From the NCBI GenBank assembly GCA_019745565.1, contig JAIESW010000015.1, forward strand, positions 62,001 to 126,000: a DNA stretch of 64,000 bases, written 5' to 3'. The stretch is from Burkholderiales bacterium (GTDB taxonomy: Bacteria > Pseudomonadota > Gammaproteobacteria > Burkholderiales > Ga0077523). Within the stretch, counting starts at the first letter, position 1. Every line of letters begins with the position of its first letter. Below, one piece after another: positions 53,831-62,421 of this stretch. Position numbers and translations under genes: made by a program. The notes below the pieces were generated by a model, which saw only the letters and a list, made by a program, of their open reading frames with translations, was not told where the DNA came from and did not search any database.

Positions 53831-54724
53831 ATGCAGAAGGCCCACCCACTCGCCGCTTTCGTCGTCATCGGCACCTTGCTGCTGCCATCCGCGGCGCCTT
53901 GTGCCGAATGGGGATTGGACGCCGCTGCCGGATTCAGTCACGACGACAACCTCACCAACGCCTTCGACGTCCGGGACAAGCGGGCGGATACGGCGGCGAC
54001 GGGTGCGCTCTCGGTGGGCATGTACGAACAACTGGGCACCGGGACCAGCCTGGGCATCGGCCTGATCGCGGATGGCCGCAGCTATTTCGAGTTCGACGGT
54101 CTCGACAACCTCGGGCTCGGAGCAAAGGCCCAGCTTCGCACCAAGTTCGGCCTCGGCGCCGAGGCGCCCTGGATCGCGTTCGCCGCCCGCGCTTCGCACC
54201 GCGACTATCACGACGATCTGCGCGACGGCTGGGATTACGACGCGAGCGTCACGATGGGCAAGATGCTCTCGCCGCACTGGTCGATACGAGCGAGCCTGCG
54301 CTACGACGCCTACGTCGCCGACCGCATCTCCTCCACAGGCGTGCCGGGCGTCTCCACCGCTGCCTATGACGTGGACGGATGGACCATCGGCGGTGGAGCG
54401 GAACTACGCGTCGCCGATGACGACACGCTTTCGGCGAGCCTGTCGTGGCGCGACGGCTCCGTCACGGCGGTCACCACACCGAACTTCGCCGTACTCTCCA
54501 AGTCGGATTCGGCAGTCATCGACCGCACGTTCAGCAACGGCGGGCTCATGGCGGCCTACGGTGTCGACGCGAAGACCTGGACCGGCGGATTCGTCTGGAG
54601 CCACGCGATCGGCCGCAGCGCCTCGCTCAACCTGTCGTACACGTACCGGTCCGCTCGCGCGGCGCACGGACTCGGCACTTACGTGTCGAATATCTTCGGC
54701 ATCGTGTTCGGGTACAGCTACTAG
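53831..54724 (+). CDS. Outer-membrane beta-barrel protein
   Basis: 297 aa with a signal peptide (AAFVVIGTLLLPSAAPCA) and repeated beta-hairpins ending in FGYSY, the aromatic C-terminus of outer-membrane barrels. Strands such as GLDAAAGFSHDDNLTNAF and WSIRASLRYDAYVADRI suggest 10-14 strands. No substrate can be named. ATG at 53831 chosen because it directly precedes the signal peptide. It is followed by the cupredoxin gene, with a palindromic repeat in between. Confidence 0.72.
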   Translation: MQKAHPLAAFVVIGTLLLPSAAPCAEWGLDAAAGFSHDDNLTNAFDVRDKRADTAATGALSVGMYEQLGTGTSLGIGLIADGRSYFEFDGLDNLGLGAKAQLRTKFGLGAEAPWIAFAARASHRDYHDDLRDGWDYDASVTMGKMLSPHWSIRASLRYDAYVADRISSTGVPGVSTAAYDVDGWTIGGGAELRVADDDTLSASLSWRDGSVTAVTTPNFAVLSKSDSAVIDRTFSNGGLMAAYGVDAKTWTGGFVWSHAIGRSASLNLSYTYRSARAAHGLGTYVSNIFGIVFGYSY

Positions 54725-54770
54725 GATGAAACGGCCCCTCACGCTCAGATTGGTCGCGGCCCGTCAAGAC

Positions 54771-54859
54771 AAAGCCATCAACGCGGCGGACGCGGCGGAA
54801 GAGCAGAACCAACGATCGGGGGTCCAGGTTTCCTCCACTTCCGCCGCGTTGAGCGCCTT
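54771..54859. repeat. Palindromic dispersed repeat, copy 2
   Basis: Arms at 54771-54790 and 54840-54859 pair at 17 of 20 positions and share the core ACGCGGCGGACGCGGCG with copy 1. It lies in the 171-bp gap between the barrel gene and the cupredoxin gene. Confidence 0.6.
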
Positions 54860-54895
54860 GGTATTCCCAACCCCCCTGGGCACGGTGGCACTGCG

Positions 54896-55558
54896 ATGAA
54901 CCGGCTCCTCTCGAAGGCAATCGCGTTCTGCTCGCTGCTGGCGGTTGTGTCGGTGGTCGACGCCGCCGGTTTGGCCGCACATGTGACCAATGCCGACGGC
55001 AAGCCGGCAGCCGATGCAGTCGTGATCGCCGTACCCGAGACCGGGGCACCGGCACGTATCGGCAAGCCGGCCATCGAAGTAGTGGACCAGATCGGCAAGG
55101 AATTCACGCCGTACGTGAAGGTGATCCGCGTCGGATCGTCGATCTCGTTCCCGAACAAGGACAACGTGCGGCATCACGTGTATTCGTTCTCGCCCGCCAA
55201 GACCTTCGAACTGCCGCTCTACAAGGGCACACCGGCCGAGCCAGTGCAGTTCGACAAACCGGGCATCGTGCGCATCGGCTGCAACATCCACGACTGGATG
55301 ATCGGCTACATCTATGTGGCCGAGACGCCCTTCGTGGGCAAGACCGGCAAGCACGGCGTGATCGAACTGGAGGGGCTACCGGCGGGACACTATCGCGTGC
55401 GCGTGTGGCACCCATGGATGGAGGACGCGGAGCAGACGACCGAGACCGCGGTCGACGTGAGGGACGGCGCGCCCACGCCGGTGGAATGGAAGCTCAAGCT
55501 GAAGCCCGAGCTGGCGCCACGGCGCGCGCCTCTGCCTGGCGAAGCCGGCTATCGGTAG
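54896..55558 (+). CDS. Exported cupredoxin-like protein (methylamine-utilization type)
   Basis: 220 aa with a signal peptide (IAFCSLLAVVSVVDA). The copper site of a plastocyanin-like fold is visible: His in NVRHHVYSF, then Cys, His and Met in IGCNIHDWMIGYIYV. The C-terminus (GVIELEGLPAGHYRVRVWHPW) resembles a carboxypeptidase-regulatory beta domain. Periplasmic electron carrier or copper binder; partner unknown. Confidence 0.78.
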   Translation: MNRLLSKAIAFCSLLAVVSVVDAAGLAAHVTNADGKPAADAVVIAVPETGAPARIGKPAIEVVDQIGKEFTPYVKVIRVGSSISFPNKDNVRHHVYSFSPAKTFELPLYKGTPAEPVQFDKPGIVRIGCNIHDWMIGYIYVAETPFVGKTGKHGVIELEGLPAGHYRVRVWHPWMEDAEQTTETAVDVRDGAPTPVEWKLKLKPELAPRRAPLPGEAGYR

Positions 55559-55569
55559 AACTTCGCCGC

Positions 55570-56592
55570 CTAGTAGAACAAGGCCGACAGATCCACGCTG
55601 GACCGCTTGCCGACGTCGGCACCGTGCTCGGCGAGCCACGCCTTCGCGGCGTCCCGTCCGCGATCGCGCAGCATCTCGAAGAACCCCAGGTTGGCCGCGA
55701 GCTTGGTTTCGGCGGGCAGTTCCTGCATCAGCTCCTCGGCCTCGACCAGGTGGAAGCGCGTCGCACGGATGCTTCGTTCGAAGCGTCCGACGGGCCAACC
55801 GCTCCGGCTCACGTAGTCGCGCAGGTGCGCGAACATGCGCATCTCGCGCAGGAACGTGGCGTTGAATGCGAGTTCGAGAATGCGTTCCTGGATCTCCTGG
55901 GCGCCGTGCGGGGTCTCACGGTGTTTGAGCGGCGTCAGCAGCACCAGCACGATGTCGCGCGATTTGCAGTCGTAGAAGAGCGGGAACACCGCCGGGTTGG
56001 CCGCATAGCCCCCATCCCAGTAGGGCTCGCCGTCGATCTCCACGGCCCGGAACATGGTGGGCAGGCAGGCTGAGGCGAGCACTGCATCGGCCGAGATCTC
56101 ATCGCGCCGGAACAGCTTCAGCTTGCCCGAGTTGGCATTGGTGGCCGCGACGTAGAGCTTGACCGGGCTCGCGGACCGCAACCGCTCGAAATCCACCTGT
56201 GCGGTCACGATGTCGCGCAGCTTGTTGATGTCGTACGGATTGAACTGGCTGGGCGAGAAGTAGTGCGTCCATTGCAGCATCAGGCGCGCCATGGGATTCA
56301 GCGTGACACCGTTGCCGTTCGACGTCGTGGCGACGTCGAACGGCGAGCCATGCGCCACGGCAGTCCAGAACTTCGCCAGTGCCTCGCGTGCACCAGCGCG
56401 GCCGCCTGTGAGCAGCCCGTGCACCATCACAACCGCATTCATCGCGCCGGCGCTGGTGCCGCTGATGCCCTCGAAATCGAGTCTGCCGTCCTCGAGCAGA
56501 TGGTCCAGAACACCCCAGGTGAAGGCGCCGTGGGCGCCGCCGCCCTGGAGAGCGAGGTTGACGAGATGCTGCTGCTTGCGAAACCGGAACAT
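55570..56592 (-). CDS. Patatin-like phospholipase
   Basis: 340 aa. Catalytic dyad serine in GISGTSAGAMN (GXSXG), oxyanion hole NLALQGGGAHGAF, and the catalytic Asp in YWDGGYAANP. The ATG at 56592 is chosen since it lies just ahead of the conserved core; an earlier start would add 47 residues of no recognisable character. Acts on acyl-lipids in the cytoplasm. Same strand as the amidase, 94 bp downstream of it. Confidence 0.87.
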   Translation of the reverse strand: MFRFRKQQHLVNLALQGGGAHGAFTWGVLDHLLEDGRLDFEGISGTSAGAMNAVVMVHGLLTGGRAGAREALAKFWTAVAHGSPFDVATTSNGNGVTLNPMARLMLQWTHYFSPSQFNPYDINKLRDIVTAQVDFERLRSASPVKLYVAATNANSGKLKLFRRDEISADAVLASACLPTMFRAVEIDGEPYWDGGYAANPAVFPLFYDCKSRDIVLVLLTPLKHRETPHGAQEIQERILELAFNATFLREMRMFAHLRDYVSRSGWPVGRFERSIRATRFHLVEAEELMQELPAETKLAANLGFFEMLRDRGRDAAKAWLAEHGADVGKRSSVDLSALFY

Positions 56593-56686
56593 GACCGGGG
56601 CGTGGCCCCCGAAGGGCTGCGGACGACGGCGGACCCGCATGCAAGAAGCCGACCCGCGCTCTTTGCGGCGCGAACCGGCCACACGA

Positions 56687-58129
56687 TCATGCGCGCGTGG
56701 GAGCCACCATCGGTCGAGTCGCTGCAGCGGCATTGCTCACCTGAGGCATCCGGAACGGATGGGCCGCCTCGTAGGCACGCGCGGCCTGCAGCACCTTCGC
56801 GTCCGCGAACTTGTCGCCGACGACCTGCATCGCCACGGGCAGACCCGTCCGTGTGAAGCCGCAGGGCACCGTGGCGGCCGGCTGCTGCGAGAGGTTGAAG
56901 GGGTAGGTGAAGGGTGACCATTCCCACCAGCGGGTTCGCCCCGTCCCGCGCGGCACTTCGGTGCCCGTTTCGAAAGCGGGCACCGCGAGCTGCGGCGTGA
57001 TCAACAGGTCGTAGTCCCGATGCAGCCAGCACATGCGGCGGGCGAACGCCTCGCGGCGCTGTTCGATGCGGCGATACTCGATCGCGCTCATGGTGAGGCC
57101 CGGTGCCGCGAGATCGAGCAGCGGCGGATCGACGAGGCTGCGCTGGTGGGGTGTCATCGGTTCGATGGCAAGTGCCAGCGCCACGGACCAGAGCGGCTGC
57201 ATGATGGCGATCGGGTCTTCGAGCGCGAGGTCGAGTTCCTCGACGTCGGCCCCCAGCGCTTCGAACCGATGCACGCCCTGGTCCACCAGATTCGCCACTT
57301 CCGGATCGACGTTCGCGTAGCCGAGGGTGCGGCTGTACCCGATGCGCAGCCCGCGCGCGTCGCGCTCGGCGGTACGTGCGTACTCCGTCTCACGCGAGGG
57401 CACGCGGTACCAGTCACGCGCGTCGTTGCCGGCGATCACCTGCAGCATCAGTTCCGCGTCGCTCACGGTCCGGGCAATCGGGCCCTGATGCCAGAGCGTC
57501 CACGCGCCAGAATGGGGATGTACCGGCACCACGCCGAACGTGGGCTTGAAGCCGAACAGGCCGCAGAACCCCGAAGGGATGCGGATCGAACCGCCGCCGT
57601 CGGTGGCCACATGCAGGACACCGAAGCCGAGTGCCGCGGCGACGGCGGCGCCGCCGCTGCTGCCGCCGGGCGTCAGGCGTGTGTCCCAAGGGTTCACCGT
57701 CGTGCCGGTCAGCGGACTGTCGGTCACGCCCTTCCAGCCGAACTCCGGTGTCGTGGTCTTGCCGAGGAACACTGCACCTTGCTCGCGCAGTCGTGCCACC
57801 GGCGGGCCGTCTTCGGTCCAGGATTGGTTCGGATCGATCGTCAGCGACCCGCGGCGCGTGGGCCAGCCTTCGGTCACGATGAGATCCTTCACCGTTGCGG
57901 GCACGCCGTCGACCAGACCGGCCGGGGCGCCGCGCGCCCAGCGCGCTTCCGACGCGCGGGCATCCTGCAAGGCACGCTCCGCGTCCACCAGGGCGAAAGC
58001 GTTGTAGATCGGATTCAACCGGTCGATCCGGCTCAATGCGGCTTGCGTCACTTCGACCGGCGACGCACGCTTGCTACGGTACTGTTCGATCAGCTCTGCG
58101 GCCGATAGCGACAACAGGTCTTCGGACAT
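56687..58129 (-). CDS. Amidase signature family protein
   Basis: 480 aa. The Ser-cisSer-Lys triad is intact: Lys in PATVKDLIVTEG, and TPGGSSGGAAVAAALGFG with the downstream TDGGGSIRIPSGFCGL. Ends of the fold such as NLSQQPAATVPCGFTRTGLP are typical. Hydrolyses amides of unknown identity; could also be an aryl-acylamidase. ATG at 58129, right length for the family. No ribosome site problem. Confidence 0.9.
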   Translation of the reverse strand: MSEDLLSLSAAELIEQYRSKRASPVEVTQAALSRIDRLNPIYNAFALVDAERALQDARASEARWARGAPAGLVDGVPATVKDLIVTEGWPTRRGSLTIDPNQSWTEDGPPVARLREQGAVFLGKTTTPEFGWKGVTDSPLTGTTVNPWDTRLTPGGSSGGAAVAAALGFGVLHVATDGGGSIRIPSGFCGLFGFKPTFGVVPVHPHSGAWTLWHQGPIARTVSDAELMLQVIAGNDARDWYRVPSRETEYARTAERDARGLRIGYSRTLGYANVDPEVANLVDQGVHRFEALGADVEELDLALEDPIAIMQPLWSVALALAIEPMTPHQRSLVDPPLLDLAAPGLTMSAIEYRRIEQRREAFARRMCWLHRDYDLLITPQLAVPAFETGTEVPRGTGRTRWWEWSPFTYPFNLSQQPAATVPCGFTRTGLPVAMQVVGDKFADAKVLQAARAYEAAHPFRMPQVSNAAAATRPMVAPTRA

Positions 58130-58257
58130 CGCTCGCTCCCCCGTGCAGGGATGAGGAAGGGCGGGGGAGGTGCCACGACCTCCCGCCGCACTTCGCTTGA
58201 AATCATTCGCTCGTGATCGGTCCCGCGCGAACCGACGGCTCACGCGGGATCGATGCC

Positions 58258-60711
58258 TCAGGCCTTCGCCTTCTTCATCGCCTCCAGCACCGCGTCGGGC
58301 GAGATCGGCATGTGCCGCACCCGCGCGCCGACGGCGTTGAAGATTGCGTTGGCCACCGCCGGTGCCACGATAGTCGACGCCGGTTCACCCACACCGCTCG
58401 GATGGTGATCCGAAGCGATGATCGTGACGTCGATCTCCGGCACCTGCGCGAGTCGGATCGGCTGGTACTGGTGGTAGTTGGATTGCTCGAACCCGCCGTT
58501 CTTCAGCGTGAGCCGCTCGGACATGATCTGACTCGCACCCCACAGCGCCGAGCCTCGGATCTGCGCATCGACGTTTTTCGGGTTGACCACGATGCCAGGA
58601 TCCATGGCGATGGTCAGCTTGTTGATGGAATACGACCCCGTTGCCGGATCCACCGTCACCTCCGCGATGCCCGCGACCCACGTGGGACTCTGGCGTTCCT
58701 CCGCCGCAGTCACCGCGATGCCGAGACCGGTGTTGGGCGGCAGACGCCGCGTGCCCCAGCCGGCCTTGCCGGCAGCGACGCGCAGGCAATTCGCCAGCCG
58801 CAGAGCACCGCCCACCGTCGCGGATTCGTAGTTGGGCCAGGAATTCTCGGAGGCCCACGGCAGCGAGATCCACAACCGGTCCATGTAGTAGTCGGACGGC
58901 GTGCCCGGTGCGTAGCCCGAGTTCGGGATGCCGCGGTTGCCGCCCTTGCCGTTCAGCATGGCGAGGCGGAACTCGAGCGGATCGCGGCCAGCGGCGTGCG
59001 CCACTTCGTCCATGAACGACTCGACCACGAAGATGTTGTACGAGTTGGACACCGTCCGCAGCGCGCTGGCCTGCACGGCCCAGGTGGTGGTTTCGTGGTT
59101 CCAGGCGCGGACGCGGTGGTTCTTGACCTCGTACCAGTGGTCGCTGCCGCCGATGGACCACTGGTCGATGTCCTGATTGCGGCCATCCACCGAGTCGAGC
59201 TGCAGCCAGTCGGAACCGTACTTCTTGCCCACGCCGAAGCGCGCCCCCATCCAGCCGCAGACGATGTCCTGGTTCATGGCGACCAGCTTGCCGTCGCGGA
59301 TGCCGGCCTTCAGCTTGTGATAAGTGGGCGTGCGCGCGAAACTGGTGGCGAAGTTCGACTCGCGCGTGTGGATGAGTTTCACCGGCCGGCCCACTTCCTT
59401 CACGCACCAGGCTGCGGCGAGGATGTCGTCGTAGTCCTGCTTGCCGCCGAAGCCGCCGCCCACCAGGTACTGGTGCACGAAGACCTTCAGGTCCTCGGGC
59501 TTCTTCTTGAGCACCGTCGCGAGATAGCCGGTCAGCGTCATCCGGGCGAAGGAAGTGCTCTGCGTTCCGATGTGCACGTGCCATTCGCCGTTCGTCATCT
59601 GCACCGTGCAGTTGAGCGGCTCCATGGTCGCGTGGCAGATCATGTCGGTCGTGTACTCCATCTCGAGCGTCTTCTCGGCTTCGGACAAGCCCTTGTCGAC
59701 ATCGCCCTCGAGCACCCACGCGGCGCTTTCCTTCTCGTTCTTCGCGAGATCCTTGTACTGCGCCAGCAGGGTGGGTGTGTCCAGCGCGGCGTAGGGGCCG
59801 GCGTCGTACTTCACCTTGAGCGCCTTGGCCGCTTTCATGGCGGTCGGGTACTTGTCGGCCACGGCCACCACCCAGCCCGTGCACTTGCCCAGGGCCTCCT
59901 CGATCTTCACCGCCTTGATGAAGCCGGGGATCTTCTTCGCTTCCGAGTCGTCGATGGACACCACCTTCGACGAGTAGCGCGTGCGCGGAATGACGAGCGC
60001 GCCGTAGGCCATGTTCGGCAGGAACACGTCGATGCCGTATTTGGCCTTGCCGTTGGTCTTGGCCGGGATGTCGAGCGAGGCGACCGACTTGCCGATCAGC
60101 GAGTACTGATCGCGCGACTTGAGCGCGATGCCCTTGAAGTCGTTCGGGTAGGCGAACTTGCGATCGATGGTGACCTTCTGGAGGATCTCGCCGTAGGTCA
60201 CCGACTTGCCCGTGGACTTGACGATGACCCGGCTTTCCTTGGCGATGCAATCGCCGGCGTCCGCGCCCAGTACCTTCGCCCCGGCTTCGATCAGCGCAAT
60301 GCGTCCGGCGGCGCCGGCACGCGCGATCCGATCGAACTCCGTCGTGATGCTGCCGCTGTTCACAGTGTAGGCGAGGCCGTACACGGCGAAGTTCGCGACG
60401 CTCTCGAGCGGCGTGTCGAGACGTACGTCGGCCCACTTCACTTCCAGCTCATCGGCGATGACCTGGGCGAGACCGGTGCCGATGTGCTGGCCCATCTCCG
60501 CCTTCACGATGTGCATGGTGGTCTTGCCGTCCGGTGTCATGGTGAACCAGATGGAGGGCGTGAACGCGGGCGTGCCTGCGGCCTGGGCGTCCTTGGCCGC
60601 GATCAGACCCGGTAGCCCGATGCTCAGGAAGCCGCTGCCGGCGACCACGGTGGAGCGCACCAGGAAGTCACGGCGCGTCATGCCTTGTCGAGGTGTCTTC
60701 ATGTCGCCCAT
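58258..60711 (-). CDS. Isoquinoline 1-oxidoreductase-like molybdenum subunit (IorB)
   Basis: 817 aa with a Tat signal (MTRRDFLVRSTVVAGSGFLS), so exported folded. Molybdopterin-binding aldehyde-oxidase-type domains follow: YLVGGGFGGKQDYDD and the C-terminal VSPDAV-like active-site region with the Glu-containing GVGEPASTIVAPAVANAIF. It hydroxylates N-heterocycles or oxidises aldehydes in related systems. Starts 3 bp after the 2Fe-2S subunit gene. A second ATG 9 bp downstream is possible. Confidence 0.88.
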   Translation of the reverse strand: MGDMKTPRQGMTRRDFLVRSTVVAGSGFLSIGLPGLIAAKDAQAAGTPAFTPSIWFTMTPDGKTTMHIVKAEMGQHIGTGLAQVIADELEVKWADVRLDTPLESVANFAVYGLAYTVNSGSITTEFDRIARAGAAGRIALIEAGAKVLGADAGDCIAKESRVIVKSTGKSVTYGEILQKVTIDRKFAYPNDFKGIALKSRDQYSLIGKSVASLDIPAKTNGKAKYGIDVFLPNMAYGALVIPRTRYSSKVVSIDDSEAKKIPGFIKAVKIEEALGKCTGWVVAVADKYPTAMKAAKALKVKYDAGPYAALDTPTLLAQYKDLAKNEKESAAWVLEGDVDKGLSEAEKTLEMEYTTDMICHATMEPLNCTVQMTNGEWHVHIGTQSTSFARMTLTGYLATVLKKKPEDLKVFVHQYLVGGGFGGKQDYDDILAAAWCVKEVGRPVKLIHTRESNFATSFARTPTYHKLKAGIRDGKLVAMNQDIVCGWMGARFGVGKKYGSDWLQLDSVDGRNQDIDQWSIGGSDHWYEVKNHRVRAWNHETTTWAVQASALRTVSNSYNIFVVESFMDEVAHAAGRDPLEFRLAMLNGKGGNRGIPNSGYAPGTPSDYYMDRLWISLPWASENSWPNYESATVGGALRLANCLRVAAGKAGWGTRRLPPNTGLGIAVTAAEERQSPTWVAGIAEVTVDPATGSYSINKLTIAMDPGIVVNPKNVDAQIRGSALWGASQIMSERLTLKNGGFEQSNYHQYQPIRLAQVPEIDVTIIASDHHPSGVGEPASTIVAPAVANAIFNAVGARVRHMPISPDAVLEAMKKAKA

Positions 60712-60714
60712 GGT

Positions 60715-61179
60715 CTACGCCTCCCTCGCGAGTTGCGCGGCGCGGTGGATGGCGGTCACCATGCGCGAATAGGTGGCACAGCGGCACAGGTTGCCGTTCA
60801 TGTGCTGCACGATCTCAGCGGTGGTCGGATTGGGATTCGCGGCGAGCAGCGCGGCCGCCTGCATGATCTGGCCCGATTGGCAGTAGCCGCACTGGGGCAC
60901 CTCGTGCTCGATCCACGCCCGCTGCACCGGATGGGCATCCGACGGGTCGAGACCTTCGATGGTGGTGATGACCGTGTTGCTGTCCACGTCGCCCAGCTTG
61001 ACCTGGCACGAGCGTACCGGCTGGCCGTTGATGTGGACGGTACAGGAACCGCAGTACCCGCCGCCGCAGCCGAACTTGGTGCCGGTGAGTCGCAGATCCT
61101 CGCGGATCACCCAAAGCAGCGGCGAATCCGGTGGTGAATCGGTGAAATAGCTCTGACCGTTGATGCTCAGTTGCGGCAT
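60715..61179 (-). CDS. Isoquinoline 1-oxidoreductase-like 2Fe-2S subunit (IorA)
   Basis: 154 aa. Plant-type 2Fe-2S cluster [19 protein letters not shown] with Cys in VRSC, and the second cluster [13 protein letters not shown] ... [10 protein letters not shown]. Passes electrons from the Mo subunit. No cytochrome subunit or cofactor-insertion gene (XdhC-like) is next to it. AAGGAGG 7 bp before the ATG. Confidence 0.93.
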   Translation of the reverse strand: MPQLSINGQSYFTDSPPDSPLLWVIREDLRLTGTKFGCGGGYCGSCTVHINGQPVRSCQVKLGDVDSNTVITTIEGLDPSDAHPVQRAWIEHEVPQCGYCQSGQIMQAAALLAANPNPTTAEIVQHMNGNLCRCATYSRMVTAIHRAAQLAREA

Positions 61180-61216
61180 GGCTGCAATCCCTCCTTGGCG
61201 TTGACGAAACGAACCC

Positions 61217-61240
61217 GGTCCGGCGGCTGCTTACCGGACC
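61217..61240. promoter_or_regulatory. Inverted repeat upstream of iorA
   Basis: GGTCCGG (61217-61223) and CCGGACC (61234-61240), 10-nt spacer, 38 bp upstream of the iorA start. Could be an operator or an mRNA stem in the leader. Nothing else is visible in the 61180-61333 gap apart from the hairpin at 61273. Confidence 0.35.
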
Positions 61241-61272
61241 AATCCCTAGCTGAACGTGCGGCCGTGACGGAA

Positions 61273-61293
61273 GGAAGGCGTTGGGAGCCTTCC
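61273..61293 (-). terminator. Hairpin downstream of the TRAP binding-protein gene
   Basis: GGAAGGC-gttggga-GCCTTCC, 7-bp perfect stem, 40 bp after the stop of the TRAP gene in its direction of transcription. No T-run, so a weak or factor-assisted terminator. Confidence 0.4.
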
Positions 61294-61333
61294 GCACCGG
61301 GCGCGCATTCACCCATTCCTGCTGACGGCGTCG

Positions 61334-62421
61334 TCATTTCGGCGACAGGTGCTGGCCTGCCATGAAATTGCTGAAGGAAGCCTCGGCCACGCGGTACCAC
61401 TGGTACTGCGCGTAGCGGAACGACTTCCACGACTGGTAGAAGCGGCGGAACACCGGGTTGGTGGCGGCCTCTTCCTCGTACAGTTCGTTGGCGGCCTTGA
61501 ACGCGGCGGCCATCACGTCCTTCGGGTACGGGTGCAGCTTCACGCCTTCCTGCACCAATCGGGCGAGCGCCGGCGGATTCTTGGCGTCGTAGGCGGCGAC
61601 CATGCGGACGTTCGCTTCGGCCGCGGCGCTTTCGAACGCTTCCCGGTAGGCCGGGGGCAGCCGGTTCCACTCCGTCAGGTTCACGATGAACGAGAGGCAG
61701 GACGATCCCTCCCACCAGCCGGGAAAGTAGTAGTGCGGCGCCACGCGATAGAAGCCCAGCTTCTCGTCGTCGTAGGGGCCGACCCATTCGGCCGCGTCGA
61801 TGGTGCCGCGCTCCAGTGCCGGGTAGATGTCGCTGCCCGGAATGCTCTGCGGCACGGCGCCGAGGCGCGCCATGATCTCGCCGGCGATGCCGGGGATGCG
61901 CACCTTGCGGCCGCGCAGGTCCGCGACGCTGCCCACTTCCTGCCGCCACCAGCCGCCCATCTGCGAACCGGAGTTGCCGGCGGGGAAGTTGATGGCGTTG
62001 TGTTCCTTGTACAGCTCGCGCGTCAGTTCGAGGCCGCCGCCGTAGTACAGCCACGCGTTCTGCATGCGCGAATTGAGGCCGAAGGGCAGCGCGCTGTCGA
62101 ACGCGAACGCCTTGTTCTTGCCGATGAGTAGAAGCCCTGGGTCTGGCCGCACTGCACGGTGCCCTGCCCGCAAGCAGGCAGCACCTCGAAGCCCGGGACG
62201 ATCTCGCCGGCGGCGAACACGCGGATCTCGAACTGGCCGTTGGTGATGGCCTTCACCCGGGCGGCGAGGTGTTCGGCTGCGCCGAAGATGTTGTCCAGGC
62301 TCTTCGGAAAGCTGGAGGCCATGCGCCAGCGGATCGCCGGTTCGCTCTGCGCCCTGGCGTTCGTCGCGAGGGCCGCACCTGCCGCAGCCGCACCGCCCGT
62401 GAGAAACGATCGTCGTCTCAT
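61334..62421 (-). pseudogene. Frameshifted TRAP-type solute-binding protein (DctP family)
   Basis: About 362 aa when the frameshift is ignored. N-terminus with Tat-like signal (RRRSFLTGGAAAAGAALA), then WRMASSFPKSLDNIFG and GTVQCGQTQGFY. At about 62126-62127 one base is missing: after TTC TAC there are two bases (TC) before ATC GGC AAG, where the frame resumes as IGKNKAFAFDSALPFGLNSR and runs intact to the stop. Everything downstream is typical DctP (TAAEWVGPYDDEKLGFYRVA pattern). Either a real inactivating mutation or a sequencing error. It belongs with the DctM gene upstream. Confidence 0.8.
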
